DNA of 64,000 nucleotides from Chitinilyticum aquatile DSM 21506 (GTDB lineage: Bacteria; Pseudomonadota; Gammaproteobacteria; Burkholderiales; Chitinibacteraceae). Below are positions 35,927 through 45,915 of the stretch, in pieces. Each line of letters opens with the position of its first letter. Position 1 is the stretch's first letter. Position numbers and translations under genes: made by a program. Under the pieces are notes generated by a model. It saw nothing but the letters and a program-made list of their open reading frames with translations. It had not been told where the DNA came from and made no database searches. The stretch spans positions 62,001-126,000 of the forward strand of contig NZ_KE387259.1 of assembly GCF_000430805.1 (NCBI RefSeq), read 5' to 3'.

Positions 35927-36805
35927 ATGACAACACTAAGCCGCCGCGCCCTTCTCGGGCTCGCACTCTTTGGCGCACTGGGTCCGACTTGCTTTGCCGA
36001 AGATGAAATCACCATTCTTACACAGCAAGATGTGTTGAACGACTACCAGAAATTCCTGAAGGGACGGGATCCGCTCGGCATTACCTTCTTCGGCGGCGAG
36101 CATTCACGCCGTGATGTCGTGGAGCTGGTTCTAGTGCAACAGGCGCTGAAAACCGGCGGCAACACACGCCCGGTCAAGCTGGTGACGGTCAACAACACCA
36201 GTGACTCCTACAACCGGTATCTCAAGGAAGTTTCCACTGGCACCGCCGCACTGGGTGGCAACTCAGTCTGGCTCGTTGACCTGAAACCCCTCAGCGACAA
36301 GGTTTATATCAGTGAACCAAGCATCCGGCAGGGAGAGTTCAACGCGGGTCTCTACACGATTGCTGGCAACAAGCAGGCTCTTGCTGCACAGGACAAGGCG
36401 GCGGTACAGAAGCTCAGCGCAGTCGTCGCCGACAGCTGGAAGCCGGATATCGCAACGCTGGAAAGCATCCCGATCAAGAATGTGCTGAAAACCCAAAGCT
36501 GGGACTCGATGGTCGGCATGGTCGCAAAGCAGCGTGCCGATGTCATTCTGGCGCCGTTCCAGCCGACGCCGGACCTCTCGTTCGAGGCTGGCGGGCAGAA
36601 ATTCCTGCCGATTCCGAATATCAAGGTCGGCCTGCAGGGCAGTCGACATTTTTTTGTGAGCCGCAGCTATCCCGGCAGCGCCCAGCTAGCCAAGGCACTG
36701 AATTCGGGGCTGGACTCGCTGCGCGCCAATGGCACCATCGAACGTGCTTACAAGGAGTCCGGCTTCTTCAATGCCAACACGACAAACTGGACCAAAATCA
36801 ACTGA
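35927..36805 (+). CDS. Orphan periplasmic solute-binding-like protein
   Basis: The 292-residue protein begins MTTLSRRALLGLALFGALG, a signal with twin arginines in an SRRALL context, so Tat export is possible. The mature part resembles a type 2 periplasmic binding fold. It ends with a lobe containing HFFVSRSYPGSAQLAKALNSG and GTIERAYKESGF, the pattern of amino-acid-type binding proteins. There is no ABC transporter or sensor gene beside it. The next gene is a GGDEF-EAL protein on the opposite strand, so a signalling link is conceivable but unproven. GGAGGAG fixes the start at 35927. Confidence 0.65.
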   Translation: MTTLSRRALLGLALFGALGPTCFAEDEITILTQQDVLNDYQKFLKGRDPLGITFFGGEHSRRDVVELVLVQQALKTGGNTRPVKLVTVNNTSDSYNRYLKEVSTGTAALGGNSVWLVDLKPLSDKVYISEPSIRQGEFNAGLYTIAGNKQALAAQDKAAVQKLSAVVADSWKPDIATLESIPIKNVLKTQSWDSMVGMVAKQRADVILAPFQPTPDLSFEAGGQKFLPIPNIKVGLQGSRHFFVSRSYPGSAQLAKALNSGLDSLRANGTIERAYKESGFFNANTTNWTKIN

Positions 36806-36824
36806 GCGACAAGCCTGCGAGCGC

Positions 36825-36862
36825 CAAACAAAAAGCCGACGAGAGCGTCGGCTTTTTGTTTG
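36825..36862. terminator. Bidirectional intrinsic terminator
   Basis: A perfect 16-bp inverted repeat with core AAAAAGCCGAC/GTCGGCTTTTT and 6-nt loop GAGAGC. It lies between the convergent solute-binding and GGDEF-EAL genes. Confidence 0.92.
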
Positions 36863-36892
36863 AACTCTGCAGTGGCGAGAATTACTCGGGCT

Positions 36893-39337
36893 TCAGACTA
36901 GGGGCTCCGGCTTGCCGATATGGTAGCCCTGCGCGAAATCGACCCCAATAGCGGCCAGATGGCTACGGATTTCTTCATTTTCGACAAATTCGGCAATGGT
37001 CCGCATGCCAAGGCTGTGACCGATGTCATTCACCGCAATCACCATCTGCCGACTGACACGATCAGTCGCAATATCGCGAACGAGACTGCCGTCAATTTTC
37101 AGATAATCCACTGCCAGGTTCTTGAGATAATTGAAGGACGAGAAACCGCTGCCAAAATCGTCCAGTGCAAAACGGCAGCCCCGTTCACGCAGGGTTTCGA
37201 TAAAAATCGATGACTCCTTCATGTTCGAAATCGCACTGGTTTCCGTGATTTCGAAGCAAATCAGCGATGCCGGGATCCGCGTACTGTCCAGCTGCTGCAG
37301 AATAAAGGACAGAGTCTGCCGATTGAGTGACTTGCCGGAGAGATTGATGGCAAGGTGCGGCAATACCCGGCCTTCTTTCTGCCGCTCGGCCAGATAGGCG
37401 ATGCTGTTGGCCACCACCCAGCCATCCACCTGCGCCATCATGTCGTAACGTTCGGCGGCAGGAATGAAGGCGCCGGGCGTAATGATTCGCCCCTGCGCAT
37501 CGCTCATGCGCAACAGGATTTCCAGGTGTGTGCCACCACTGGCAGAGGGGCGCAGGGGTTCAATTTTCTGGAAATACAGACGGAACCGATCCTGCTCGAT
37601 GGCTTCACGCAATGTTGCCAGCAATTGCAGTTCATTATGGCGCTCCTGCAAATCATCCTCACCGCCAGCATACCAGCTCAGGCGGTTGCGGCCGGCATCC
37701 TTGGCGGCAAAACAGGCAACATCGGCCTGGCTCATGGCCTCCTGCGGGCTGACAATTGCGGCATCAATCAGCACGAGACCGATACTGACGGTCACTCCGA
37801 AAGGGCGACCTTCCCAGACAAAACGGTATTGCTGCAGAGCATGCAGAATGCTCTGCGCCAGTTGGCGCGCATGATCGCGATTGCCATCGGCAAGAAGAAT
37901 GCCGAATTCATCGCCGCCAAGGCGGCCCAACAAGCCAAAACTGGGCGCAACAAGCACCTGCAGCTGCTCGGTCACCTGCCGCAGGAGTTCATCGCCAGCC
38001 AGATGCCCGCAGGTGTCGTTGACCAGCTTGAACTGATCCAGATCCAGCAACATCAGTACATAGGATCGAGTACCGCTGGATGCGCGCCGGCAGGCATCAT
38101 TGAGCTGGGCTTCAAAGCCCCGGCGATTGATCAGACCGGTCAGGTCATCATGGTTGGCCTGATAGGCCAGTTTCTCGGTAAGTGCCTCGGCGGCACTGAC
38201 ATCATGAAGAATCAGCACCATACCGACGACGTCGCCGTCCCAGTCGCGGATCGGGGCAATTGCGTATTCAACCGTCATGCGCAAACCTTGCCGGTTTATG
38301 ATGCGCGCCTTGTTGCCACGCAAAGACTGCCGGCCATCGCGCGCAGCCAGCATGGCGGCCTGCAGCACTTCGGCGGTCAGCTCGCTGCCCGGTGAGCACA
38401 GCACCGCATTGACCGGTTGCCCTCGGCTGTCATTATGAGACTGCCCGATAAGCTTTTCTGCCGCAGGATTCAGCAGTTTCACCCGGAAATCCGGTGTGGT
38501 TGTGATGATGGCGTCAGTAATCGAGATCAGCGTGACTTCAGCCAGCTCTTTTTCAAGAAAGAGCGCGCGTTCGGCATCATCGCGTTCGTGTACTCCCTGC
38601 AGCAGATTGCCGCGCATGGTGTTGAAGGCACTCACCAGCGTCTGCAATTCGTCAAGCTTGCCGGAATCCTTGCGGCTGAGCGCCAGAGGAGCAGGCAGAT
38701 TACCGTAATCAAAATTGCGGGTGTAGGCCGTGATGTGTTTCAGGTGTCGCGCGATCAGGCGATGGTAAAGCCCGAGAAACAGCAGGGCAGCAACACCGAG
38801 GCCGACACCTTCGATCAGCAGAATGGACTGGAATGTTTCAATCAGGCGGCTGCGCAAGCCGCCCAGGCTGGACATCAGCCGCATCTCGCCAAGAATCACC
38901 GTTTTATTGGTAAGGGGATGCAGATAGGCAACCTGGAAGGTCTCGGTGATGTAATCGCCATCGGGAGGCAGTGCACGCCCAGCGCTGTAGCTGGCTCCGT
39001 CGGTTTCGGAAAGTTCGACCCGGTCAACCACCCGAGTCTGCAGCATCGAACTCAGCTGGGTGCGCACCGCGTCACTGTTCACCAGCCAGAGGTTGGCAGC
39101 CAGTTGCGGTGTTGTACTCTTGCCGATAGCCATCAGGTCCGCACGGATCTGGTGCAGGCTGCGATCATATTCCCGTTTCAGCAGAAAAAGGGTGAGCGAC
39201 AGGCAGACAGCAAGACCAGCCACAAATGTGGCCAGAACCAACCGTGCAGCCAGACGGTTTTCCTGATAAGCGCCCTGAAAGCGGAGGAGAAAGGGGATTT
39301 GCACGGGATATTCGATGAGCTTCTGTCTATCCAGCAT
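36893..39337 (-). CDS. Membrane GGDEF-EAL protein with periplasmic sensor and PAS domain
   Basis: The roughly 814-residue protein has two membrane helices (about 33-54 and 175-195) around a periplasmic sensor of about 120 residues. A HAMP-like linker, a PAS domain, a GGDEF domain with intact GGDEF at 474-478, and an EAL domain (about 575-805) follow. The EAL signature is EIL within LEILLRM; the other key residues are present in EITETS, DDFGSGFSS and DYLKIDGS. Both synthesis and hydrolysis of c-di-GMP are therefore possible. The start is uncertain: ATG at 39337 or an upstream TTG at 39361. Confidence 0.88.
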   Translation of the reverse strand: MLDRQKLIEYPVQIPFLLRFQGAYQENRLAARLVLATFVAGLAVCLSLTLFLLKREYDRSLHQIRADLMAIGKSTTPQLAANLWLVNSDAVRTQLSSMLQTRVVDRVELSETDGASYSAGRALPPDGDYITETFQVAYLHPLTNKTVILGEMRLMSSLGGLRSRLIETFQSILLIEGVGLGVAALLFLGLYHRLIARHLKHITAYTRNFDYGNLPAPLALSRKDSGKLDELQTLVSAFNTMRGNLLQGVHERDDAERALFLEKELAEVTLISITDAIITTTPDFRVKLLNPAAEKLIGQSHNDSRGQPVNAVLCSPGSELTAEVLQAAMLAARDGRQSLRGNKARIINRQGLRMTVEYAIAPIRDWDGDVVGMVLILHDVSAAEALTEKLAYQANHDDLTGLINRRGFEAQLNDACRRASSGTRSYVLMLLDLDQFKLVNDTCGHLAGDELLRQVTEQLQVLVAPSFGLLGRLGGDEFGILLADGNRDHARQLAQSILHALQQYRFVWEGRPFGVTVSIGLVLIDAAIVSPQEAMSQADVACFAAKDAGRNRLSWYAGGEDDLQERHNELQLLATLREAIEQDRFRLYFQKIEPLRPSASGGTHLEILLRMSDAQGRIITPGAFIPAAERYDMMAQVDGWVVANSIAYLAERQKEGRVLPHLAINLSGKSLNRQTLSFILQQLDSTRIPASLICFEITETSAISNMKESSIFIETLRERGCRFALDDFGSGFSSFNYLKNLAVDYLKIDGSLVRDIATDRVSRQMVIAVNDIGHSLGMRTIAEFVENEEIRSHLAAIGVDFAQGYHIGKPEPLV

Positions 39338-39413
39338 AAACGCGGCCTGCCCGAGTGACAACCTGCATCAGCAATAGTTGTCAGGAAAAGCTTACTTTCC
39401 GCTGCAATGATGC

Positions 39414-39445
39414 AAAAAAGCAGCGCCTTCAGGAGCTGGCGCTGC
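39414..39445 (-). terminator. Intrinsic terminator after glmM
   Basis: On the minus strand GCAGCGCC and GGCGCTGC pair around a 10-nt loop, followed by six T. It lies about 30 nt past the glmM stop codon and closes the rlmE-ftsH-folP-glmM unit. Confidence 0.88.
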
Positions 39446-39474
39446 TTCTGATTACATCAACGGCTGGAAGCTAC

Positions 39475-40836
39475 TTACTCAAGCGCAGCTTCTTCGCTGA
39501 CCTTTGCCGCAATGCGGGCAGCCCAGCGCTCTGCTTCGGCGGCGTCCCTGTGCTCGACCATGACCCGAACTACCGGCTCGGTGCCGGATGGGCGAAGCAA
39601 CACTCGGCCCGACACTCCCATTGCCTGTTCGGCATCCGTCACGGACTGCCTGATGGAAGCGGAGGCATGGCAGTCAAACCCCTTGCTGATCCGCACATTC
39701 TTCAGGACTTGCGTGAAGAGAGTCAGCCCCGAGCAGAATGCAGCAAGCCCCTGCCCAGACTCCTTCAGTGCTTCAAGAATCTGCAGAGCAGAAACAATGC
39801 CATCACCGGTGGTATGGCGATCAAGGCACAGCAGGTGCCCGGACCCCTCGCCACCGACCAACCAGTCATTCGCCAGCAGTTTTTCCAGTACGTAGCGATC
39901 ACCCACCTTGGCGCGTTCGAAACCGATGCCACGTTCCTGCAGTGCGGTCTCCACCCCCAGATTGGTCATCAGTGTCCCGACCACGCCGGCACCAAGCGTG
40001 CCTTTTTTCTGGCGATGCACCGCGAGCACATAGAGCAGCTGGTCGCCATCAATGATGGAGCCATCGCGATCAACCATGATCAACCGGTCGCCATCGCCAT
40101 CGAGCGCAATCCCGATATCCGCGCCTTCGGCCAGCACGCGGGCGCGCAGTGTCTCCGGATGGGTGGCTCCCACCTCTTCATTGATATTGAAGCCGTTCGG
40201 GCTGACACCAATGCTGATGACCTCCGCTCCCAGCTCATGGAAAACATGCGGTGCAGTCAGATAAGTAGCGCCATGCGCACAGTCAAGCACGATTTTCAGA
40301 CCACGCAGATCCAGCTCGTTCGGGAAGGTCGATTTGCAGAATTCGATATAGCGCCCGGCTGCGTCATTCACGCGCCAGGATTTGCCGATCTGCTTCGGGC
40401 CGACACAGGGCTGCGCCTCGTCAATGGCCGCCTCAATGGCCAGTTCGACCGCATCATCAAGCTTCTTGCCGCCCGCACCGAAGAACTTGATGCCGTTATC
40501 GTGATAGGGATTGTGCGAAGCCGAAATCACCACACCGGCAGAAAGACGCAGTGCCCGTGTCAGATAGGCAATGCCCGGCGTCGGCAGCGGGCCGGTCAGA
40601 TAGACATCAACACCAGCCGCATTGAAACCGGCCTGCAGTGCGGCTTCCAGCATATAGCCCGAAACCCGGGTGTCCTTGCCGATCAGAACGGCGGCATGCT
40701 CCCCCGACTGCGATGTCTTGCCCTTGGCCAGGATGCGCCCAGCGGCATAGCCCAGCTTCATCGCAAAATCCGGCGTTACGGGATATTCCCCCACCAGTCC
40801 CCGAATCCCGTCCGTACCAAAGTATTTGCGAGCCAT
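39475..40836 (-). CDS. glmM: Phosphoglucosamine mutase
   Basis: The 453-residue enzyme interconverts glucosamine-6-phosphate and glucosamine-1-phosphate for peptidoglycan and LPS. TDGIRG near the N-terminus, the phosphoserine motif SASHNP and the metal site DGDGDR are intact. AGGAAGGA before the ATG at 40836 fixes the start. It follows folP by 28 nt, the order known from E. coli. Confidence 0.96.
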   Translation of the reverse strand: MARKYFGTDGIRGLVGEYPVTPDFAMKLGYAAGRILAKGKTSQSGEHAAVLIGKDTRVSGYMLEAALQAGFNAAGVDVYLTGPLPTPGIAYLTRALRLSAGVVISASHNPYHDNGIKFFGAGGKKLDDAVELAIEAAIDEAQPCVGPKQIGKSWRVNDAAGRYIEFCKSTFPNELDLRGLKIVLDCAHGATYLTAPHVFHELGAEVISIGVSPNGFNINEEVGATHPETLRARVLAEGADIGIALDGDGDRLIMVDRDGSIIDGDQLLYVLAVHRQKKGTLGAGVVGTLMTNLGVETALQERGIGFERAKVGDRYVLEKLLANDWLVGGEGSGHLLCLDRHTTGDGIVSALQILEALKESGQGLAAFCSGLTLFTQVLKNVRISKGFDCHASASIRQSVTDAEQAMGVSGRVLLRPSGTEPVVRVMVEHRDAAEAERWAARIAAKVSEEAALE

Positions 40837-40864
40837 TGCATCCTTCCTGTCGACACCACGAAAA

Positions 40865-41695
40865 TTAGCGCGATTGTAAGGCCGCAAGGACCTTGAGCGC
40901 ATCCACTGTTTCATTTACATCATGCACCCGCACGACCGCTGCGCCAGCCTGCGCAGCCAGCACAGCGGCGGTAATGCTGGCGGGCATGCGCTGTGCCACA
41001 TCCCGGCCAGTGATGTCACCCAGCATGCGCTTGCGCGAAACACCTACCAGCAGTGGCGCAGGCAAGCGCTTGACCAGCTCGGGCAAGGCGACAAACAGTT
41101 GCCTGTTATGACCAAAGTCCTTGCCAAAACCAAAGCCGGGATCAAGCAAAATACGATCATGGGTAATACCATGCAGCCCACACAGCTTATAACGTCCAAG
41201 CAGATACCCTGCAACTTCATCGGCAACATTGCCATACTGCGGTGCCGACTGCATGGTTTGCGGCTCGCCCTGCTTATGCATCAGGCAGACTGCCGCCGGG
41301 TATTGCGCGAGCAGCTCAAGCGCGCCCCCTCCTTCCAGGGCGGCAATGTCATTCACAAGGTCGACGCCGGAAGCCAGTGCGGCACGCATCACGGCAGGTT
41401 TGCGGGTATCAATCGACAGCGGCACATTAGCGCCGTGCAAACCTTCCAGCACGGGCAACACGCGGTCGATTTCCTCCTGTTCGGGCACCTGCACCGCCCC
41501 CGGACGGGTTGACTCGCCACCGATATCGAGAATGTCGGCCCCCTGCTCGATCAGCGCGTACGCATGGGCAATGGCTCTCTCGCGATCAGCAAAACACCCG
41601 CCATCCGAGAAGGAGTCAGGCGTAACATTCACAATGCCCATCACCAGCGGGCGATCCAGAGTCAGCCGGAAACGGCCACATTGCAGCACGGACAT
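40865..41695 (-). CDS. folP: Dihydropteroate synthase
   Basis: The 276-residue TIM-barrel enzyme condenses p-aminobenzoate with dihydropterin pyrophosphate in folate synthesis. It shows [22 protein letters not shown] and a C-terminal GVSRKRML segment. It is the target of sulfonamides. It follows ftsH with a terminator-like hairpin in the 75-bp gap. folB at 57 kb encodes an earlier step of the same pathway. Confidence 0.96.
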   Translation of the reverse strand: MSVLQCGRFRLTLDRPLVMGIVNVTPDSFSDGGCFADRERAIAHAYALIEQGADILDIGGESTRPGAVQVPEQEEIDRVLPVLEGLHGANVPLSIDTRKPAVMRAALASGVDLVNDIAALEGGGALELLAQYPAAVCLMHKQGEPQTMQSAPQYGNVADEVAGYLLGRYKLCGLHGITHDRILLDPGFGFGKDFGHNRQLFVALPELVKRLPAPLLVGVSRKRMLGDITGRDVAQRMPASITAAVLAAQAGAAVVRVHDVNETVDALKVLAALQSR

Positions 41696-41731
41696 TCAGT
41701 TCTCTCTATCAAATCGGACAGGCACAATGGA

Positions 41732-41757
41732 AAAAAGCGGCCGAGGCCGCCTTTTTC
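41732..41757. terminator. Terminator-like hairpin between ftsH and folP
   Basis: AAAAAAGCGGCC and GGCCGCCTTTTT flank a very short loop. It follows the ftsH stop codon on the minus strand and could attenuate read-through into folP. Confidence 0.7.
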
Positions 41758-41770
41758 TGCAACAGGACAA

Positions 41771-43684
41771 TCAGGCTTCCGGGGCCGGCGATGCGGTCGG
41801 TGCCGGCGCATCACCGCTGGGCTTGTCATCCGAAGGCAGGCCCAGCTTGGGTGCCGGCGGATTCTTCGGCGGACGCGGCGGACGGCCTTCCATGATGTCG
41901 CGGATCTGCTCGCGATCAATGGTTTCCCACTCCATCAGCGCGGAAGTCATGATCTCGACCTTGTCGCGGTTTTCTTCCAGCAAGCGCACCGCGAGTGCGT
42001 ATTGCTCGTCGAGAATGCGGCGGATTTCGCTGTCCACCTGCTGCATGGTGGCTTCGGACAGATTCTTGTGTGTCGTTACCGAGCGGCCCAGAAATACTTC
42101 GCCATCGTTTTCGCCATACACCATCGGCCCCAGCTTCGCGCTCATGCCGTAACGAGTCACCATGTCGCGCGCCAGTTGCGTGGCACGCTCAAAGTCATTC
42201 GATGCGCCGGTGGAGATCTGGCCGGTAAACAGGTCTTCGGCCACACGGCCACCGAACAGCATGCTGATCTGCGCCAGCATCTGGTCCTGATAGAGGCTGA
42301 AACGATCCTGCTCAGGCAGTGACCAGGTGACACCCAGCGCGCGGCCGCGCGGGATGATCGTCACTTTGTGCACCGGATCGCAGCCCGGCAGCAGTTCACC
42401 GATGATGGCGTGACCGGACTCGTGATAGGCGGTCTTCTTCTTGTCGTCGGGCTGGATGATCATGGACTTGCGCTCGGCTCCCATGAAAATCTTGTCCTTG
42501 GCATCTTCGAAGTCCTGCATGTCGACCAGGCGCTTGTTGCGGCGGGCAGCAAAGAGTGCCGCTTCGTTGACCAGATTGGCCAGATCGGCACCGGACATGC
42601 CGGGCGTACCGCGTGCCAGGATGTTGGCATCCACGTCAGAGGACACCGGCACCTTGCGCATGTGAACACCCAGAATCTGCTCGCGCCCACGGATATCTGG
42701 CAGCGGCACGACTACCTGGCGGTCAAAACGGCCCGGTCGCAGCAAGGCAGGATCAAGCACGTCAGGACGGTTGGTCGCTGCGATCACGATAATGCCGGAA
42801 TTGCCTTCAAAACCGTCCATCTCGACGAGCATCTGGTTGAGCGTCTGCTCGCGCTCGTCATTGCCACCGCCGAGACCGGCGCCGCGCTGGCGACCGACCG
42901 CGTCGATTTCATCGATGAAGATGATGCACGGCGCATTTTTCTTGGCATTCTCGAACATGTCGCGGACACGGGCTGCACCGACACCGACAAACATTTCAAC
43001 GAAATCCGAGCCGGAAATCGAGAAGAACGGCACCTTGGCCTCGCCAGCAATCGCCTTGGCCAGCAGCGTCTTGCCGGTACCCGGCGAACCCACCATCAGA
43101 ATGCCGCGCGGCATGCGCCCGCCCAGGCTCTGGTATTTGGTCGGATCGCGCAGATAATCGACGATCTCGGCGACGTCCTGCTTGGCCTCGTCACACCCGG
43201 CCACGTCGGCAAACGTTACTGCATTGGTATCCTGATCCAGCATGCGCGCACGGCTCTTGCCGAAACTGAACGCCCCGCCCTTGCCGCCGCCCTGCATCTG
43301 GCGCATGAAGAAAATCCATACGCCGATCAGGAGCAGCATCGGGAACCAGTTGATGAGAATGTTCATCAGCAGCGACGGTTCTTCTTCCGGCTTGGCGCTG
43401 AATTTCACCTTGTGCCCGATCAGCGTATCAACGAGCTTGCCATCGTAAGGAGCAAAGGTGATGTACTGCGTGCCATCACTGCGCTTGCCGCGGATGATCT
43501 GCCCGCCGCGCGAACTCATTTCGATTTCGGCAGACGCAATGCGGTTACTCACCAGTTCTTCCATGAACTGGGAATAGGCGACGGTATCATTCGTCCCCTG
43601 CCGCTTGGTCATCTGCTGAAAAACGGTCATCAATACCAGCCCGATCACGAGCCAGATCACGATATTCTTGCCGAGATTGTTCAC
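41771..43684 (-). CDS. ftsH: ATP-dependent membrane zinc protease FtsH
   Basis: The 637-residue protein has two N-terminal membrane helices (about 6-23 and 100-120), an AAA domain with Walker A GSPGTGKT and Walker B IIFIDEID, and a zinc protease domain with HESGH near residue 415. It degrades misfolded membrane proteins and regulators such as LpxC and sigma-32. The C-terminal tail is rich in Pro and Ala. It lies downstream of rlmE and upstream of folP, as in E. coli. Confidence 0.97.
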   Translation of the reverse strand: MNNLGKNIVIWLVIGLVLMTVFQQMTKRQGTNDTVAYSQFMEELVSNRIASAEIEMSSRGGQIIRGKRSDGTQYITFAPYDGKLVDTLIGHKVKFSAKPEEEPSLLMNILINWFPMLLLIGVWIFFMRQMQGGGKGGAFSFGKSRARMLDQDTNAVTFADVAGCDEAKQDVAEIVDYLRDPTKYQSLGGRMPRGILMVGSPGTGKTLLAKAIAGEAKVPFFSISGSDFVEMFVGVGAARVRDMFENAKKNAPCIIFIDEIDAVGRQRGAGLGGGNDEREQTLNQMLVEMDGFEGNSGIIVIAATNRPDVLDPALLRPGRFDRQVVVPLPDIRGREQILGVHMRKVPVSSDVDANILARGTPGMSGADLANLVNEAALFAARRNKRLVDMQDFEDAKDKIFMGAERKSMIIQPDDKKKTAYHESGHAIIGELLPGCDPVHKVTIIPRGRALGVTWSLPEQDRFSLYQDQMLAQISMLFGGRVAEDLFTGQISTGASNDFERATQLARDMVTRYGMSAKLGPMVYGENDGEVFLGRSVTTHKNLSEATMQQVDSEIRRILDEQYALAVRLLEENRDKVEIMTSALMEWETIDREQIRDIMEGRPPRPPKNPPAPKLGLPSDDKPSGDAPAPTASPAPEA

Positions 43685-43751
43685 GGCTTAACTCCTGTAG
43701 CATCCAGCCCGGGCCGGAATGTCTTTATTCTAAAGCGGTTCGCCACCGGCT

Positions 43752-44372
43752 TCAGGCTTTTTTCTGCTTGCCCAGCAGATAGATTTCACTGCTGCGATCA
43801 CGCGAGGCTTTGGGTTTGCGGCTTTGCACCGCGCTAAACGTTTCTTTCATGGCGGAGAGGTACTCGGTAAATCCCGCCCCCTGAAATACCTTGACCAGAA
43901 AATGGCCGCCAGGTTTCAGATGCTCGCGCGAAAAATCCAGCGCCAGCTCGCACAGATACATGCTGCGCGCCTGATCGGTGACGGCATTACCGCTGATATT
44001 GGGTGCCATGTCGCAAATTACAAGGTCGACCTGGCGACCGCCAAGCAATTCCAGATAACGCGCCAGCACCTCATCCTCGCGAAAATCCCCCTGCACGAAT
44101 TCGACGCCGCGTATCGGGTCCATATCAAGTATGTCGAGCGCAAACACGCGGCCGTTGTCGCCCATCAGCCGCCGCGCCACCTGGCACCAGCTGCCCGGTG
44201 CAGCCCCCAGGTCGGCCACCCACATGCCGGGCCTGATCAGCTTGTCTTTTTCATTGATTTCCAGCAGCTTGTACGCCGCGCGGGCACGGTAGCCATCTTT
44301 CTGTGCCTGATGCACATAATGATCGTTCACATGTTCCTGCAGCCAGGCATTACTGGTTTTACTTCGCGCCAT
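43752..44372 (-). CDS. rlmE: 23S rRNA 2'-O-ribose methyltransferase RlmE
   Basis: The 206-residue SAM-dependent enzyme (FtsJ/RrmJ) methylates U2552 of 23S rRNA in the 50S subunit. The SAM motif [15 protein letters not shown] and the segment [12 protein letters not shown] are intact. It heads the rlmE-ftsH-folP-glmM cluster and is divergent from yhbY, with only 37 bp between the starts, so the two promoters must overlap. Confidence 0.96.
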   Translation of the reverse strand: MARSKTSNAWLQEHVNDHYVHQAQKDGYRARAAYKLLEINEKDKLIRPGMWVADLGAAPGSWCQVARRLMGDNGRVFALDILDMDPIRGVEFVQGDFREDEVLARYLELLGGRQVDLVICDMAPNISGNAVTDQARSMYLCELALDFSREHLKPGGHFLVKVFQGAGFTEYLSAMKETFSAVQSRKPKASRDRSSEIYLLGKQKKA

Positions 44373-44409
44373 CGGGTAAACTTCCCTGTTTTTTCAAGGA
44401 TTTGAATTT

Positions 44410-44721
44410 ATGGAACTCACAGCAGATCAGCGTCGCCATCTCAAAAGTCTGGCCCATCACCTCAATCCGGTGGTCATGATCGGTAATAACGGGCTGACGG
44501 ACGCGGTTCTGCGTGAAGTCGCCGTCAATCTGGATGCACACGAGCTCATCAAGATCCGCGTGCTTGGCGACGACCGCGAACTGCGCGCCCAGTACATGGA
44601 GCAGATCTGCTCCGACCTGCAGGCTGCGCCGGTAGCCCTGCTGGGCAAGCTGCTGATCATCTACCGCCCGACTGAAGAGGGCAAATCACGCATCGTTCTG
44701 CCCAAGCCCAAGAAGAAGTAA
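44410..44721 (+). CDS. yhbY: Ribosome assembly RNA-binding protein YhbY (CRM domain)
   Basis: The 103-residue protein is a single CRM domain with the loop IGNNGLTDAVL and KIRVLGDDRE. It binds pre-50S particles during ribosome assembly. It is divergent from rlmE, as in E. coli. The gene ends in codons for KPKKK, and this 3' end is duplicated just downstream (44701-44751) as a degenerate 30-bp tandem repeat outside the frame. Confidence 0.94.
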   Translation: MELTADQRRHLKSLAHHLNPVVMIGNNGLTDAVLREVAVNLDAHELIKIRVLGDDRELRAQYMEQICSDLQAAPVALLGKLLIIYRPTEEGKSRIVLPKPKKK

Positions 44722-44751
44722 ATCACCCAGCCCAAGCCCAAAATGAAGTAA
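44701..44751 (+). repeat. 30-bp tandem duplication of the yhbY 3' end
   Basis: The 21 bases 44701-44721 (CCCAAGCCCA..., ending in the yhbY taa) recur at 44731-44751 with two changes, including a second taa. The period is 30 bp. It looks like a local slippage or duplication that left a spare C-terminal tail. Confidence 0.75.
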
Positions 44752-44774
44752 GCAGCCAATCAGGCACACGCAGC

Positions 44775-44810
44775 AAAAGGGGCAGCCGACCGGAGTCGCT
44801 GCCCTTTTTT
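44775..44810 (+). terminator. Intrinsic terminator after yhbY
   Basis: GGGCAGC pairs with GCTGCCC, with an inner GAC/GTC stem, and is flanked by AAAA and TTTTTT. It lies between the convergent yhbY and DUF4149 genes and can act in both directions. Confidence 0.85.
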
Positions 44811-44836
44811 CATTCTCCCGCCAGGGCAGATCGAGT

Positions 44837-45274
44837 TCAGCGACCGCCCTCACCCCACACATACAGCACGCCAAGCACGGCCTGCAGCAGATAGATCAGC
44901 GTGGAAATGGCGTGCCAAGTGGCAAAACCGCCACCGAACAGTCCCTCGCTGGCATTCACCATGGCGGGCTTGAGGCCGGCGATGATGGGAAATACGGCAA
45001 ACTGGTTCACCAGCGTGCATGCCAGCATGATCAGGATCAGCCAGAAACGGCCATTTTGCAGTGCGCGCAGACCATCGGCCCATAGCCACCAGATGGTCAG
45101 GTAGCCACCGGCGACAATACCGACCCAGCCCATCAGCGCCAGAATCTTGCCGGCGACCATGCCTGCCAGCGCACGATCCAGCGCGGCAAACAAGGCCGGT
45201 GCCACCAGCACACCGACAACCCACATGCCACCGATCCAGAACGTGGTCATCAATTGCCGCAGGCCATTACCCAT
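44837..45274 (-). CDS. DUF4149 membrane protein
   Basis: The 145-residue protein has four hydrophobic segments and begins MGNGLRQLMTTFWIGGMWVVG, then VAPALFA, matching DUF4149. Function is unknown; members often sit near yhbY/greA in betaproteobacteria, as here. The Shine-Dalgarno-like AGGGG lies inside the 59-nt repeat whose end is 3 nt from the ATG, so the repeat appears to supply the ribosome-binding site. It follows greA on the same strand. Confidence 0.82.
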   Translation of the reverse strand: MGNGLRQLMTTFWIGGMWVVGVLVAPALFAALDRALAGMVAGKILALMGWVGIVAGGYLTIWWLWADGLRALQNGRFWLILIMLACTLVNQFAVFPIIAGLKPAMVNASEGLFGGGFATWHAISTLIYLLQAVLGVLYVWGEGGR

Positions 45275-45277
45275 CTC

Positions 45278-45336
45278 ATACCCCTAAACCCATCCAGCCG
45301 CAGCCAAACATATGAAATGGCTTCAGCCCTATACCG
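45278..45336 (-). repeat. 59-nt intergenic repeat, copy 5
   Basis: It fits ATACCC-N18-AGCC-N13-GGC-N9-ATACCG and aligns without gaps to copy 7, sharing GCCAAACA and AAATGGC in the core. It fills the whole space between the greA stop codon (directly adjacent) and the DUF4149 start (3 nt). Confidence 0.8.
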
Positions 45337-45819
45337 TTAGATATATTGCACGTCGAGCACTTCGTACTCGCGCTCGCCCCCCGGCGCCATCACCACGGCC
45401 ACATCACCGGCATATTTGCCGATCAGCGCACGGGCAATCGGGCTGGATACCGAAATCTTGTTGACCTTGATGTCGGCCTCGTCGTCACCGACGATCTGAT
45501 ATTTCACCTTTGCTTCACTTTCCAGGTCTTCCAGTTCGACGGTCGCGCCGAACACCACACGACCATCCGCCGTATCGGCCAGGGTCTTCGGATCAATGAT
45601 CTGGGCATTGGACAGCTTGCCTTCCAGATCGGCAATGCGCCCCTCGACAAAGCCCTGTTTTTCCTTGGCCGCATCGTACTCGGCGTTTTCCGACAGGTCG
45701 CCCTGGGCACGCGCTTCGGCAATGGCCTGAATGACGGCCGGACGCTCGACACTCTTCAGGTGCTGCAATTCCTGCTTCAGCTTTTCTGCGCCAGCCACGG
45801 TCAGCGGGATAGTAACCAT
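45337..45819 (-). CDS. greA: Transcription elongation factor GreA
   Basis: The 160-residue factor has the N-terminal coiled coil ([18 protein letters not shown], with [12 protein letters not shown] at its tip) and a C-terminal FKBP-like domain with [10 protein letters not shown]. It stimulates RNA cleavage by stalled RNA polymerase; the acidic tip residues are present. The start MVTIPLT at 45819 gives the normal length. It lies downstream of carB, as in many proteobacteria. Confidence 0.96.
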   Translation of the reverse strand: MVTIPLTVAGAEKLKQELQHLKSVERPAVIQAIAEARAQGDLSENAEYDAAKEKQGFVEGRIADLEGKLSNAQIIDPKTLADTADGRVVFGATVELEDLESEAKVKYQIVGDDEADIKVNKISVSSPIARALIGKYAGDVAVVMAPGGEREYEVLDVQYI

Positions 45820-45868
45820 CTTCTCAATTCTCCGGAACGGCACTGCTCCTTGCAGCACCAAAAACAAC

Positions 45869-45897
45869 AGCCGCCGTCACAGGGACGGCGGCTTTTT
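45869..45897. terminator. Hairpin between carB and greA
   Basis: GCCGCCGTC pairs with GACGGCGGC around ACAGG, with TTTTT on the plus-strand side. On the transcribed minus strand the tail is TGTTGTTTTT, which is weaker, so partial read-through into greA is likely. Confidence 0.6.
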
Positions 45898-45915
45898 CAC
45901 TTAAGCAGAACCTTA

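Noticed and set aside
42368-43837. 489-codon plus-strand frame opposite ftsH
   Set aside because: Antisense to ftsH with no independent evidence of coding.
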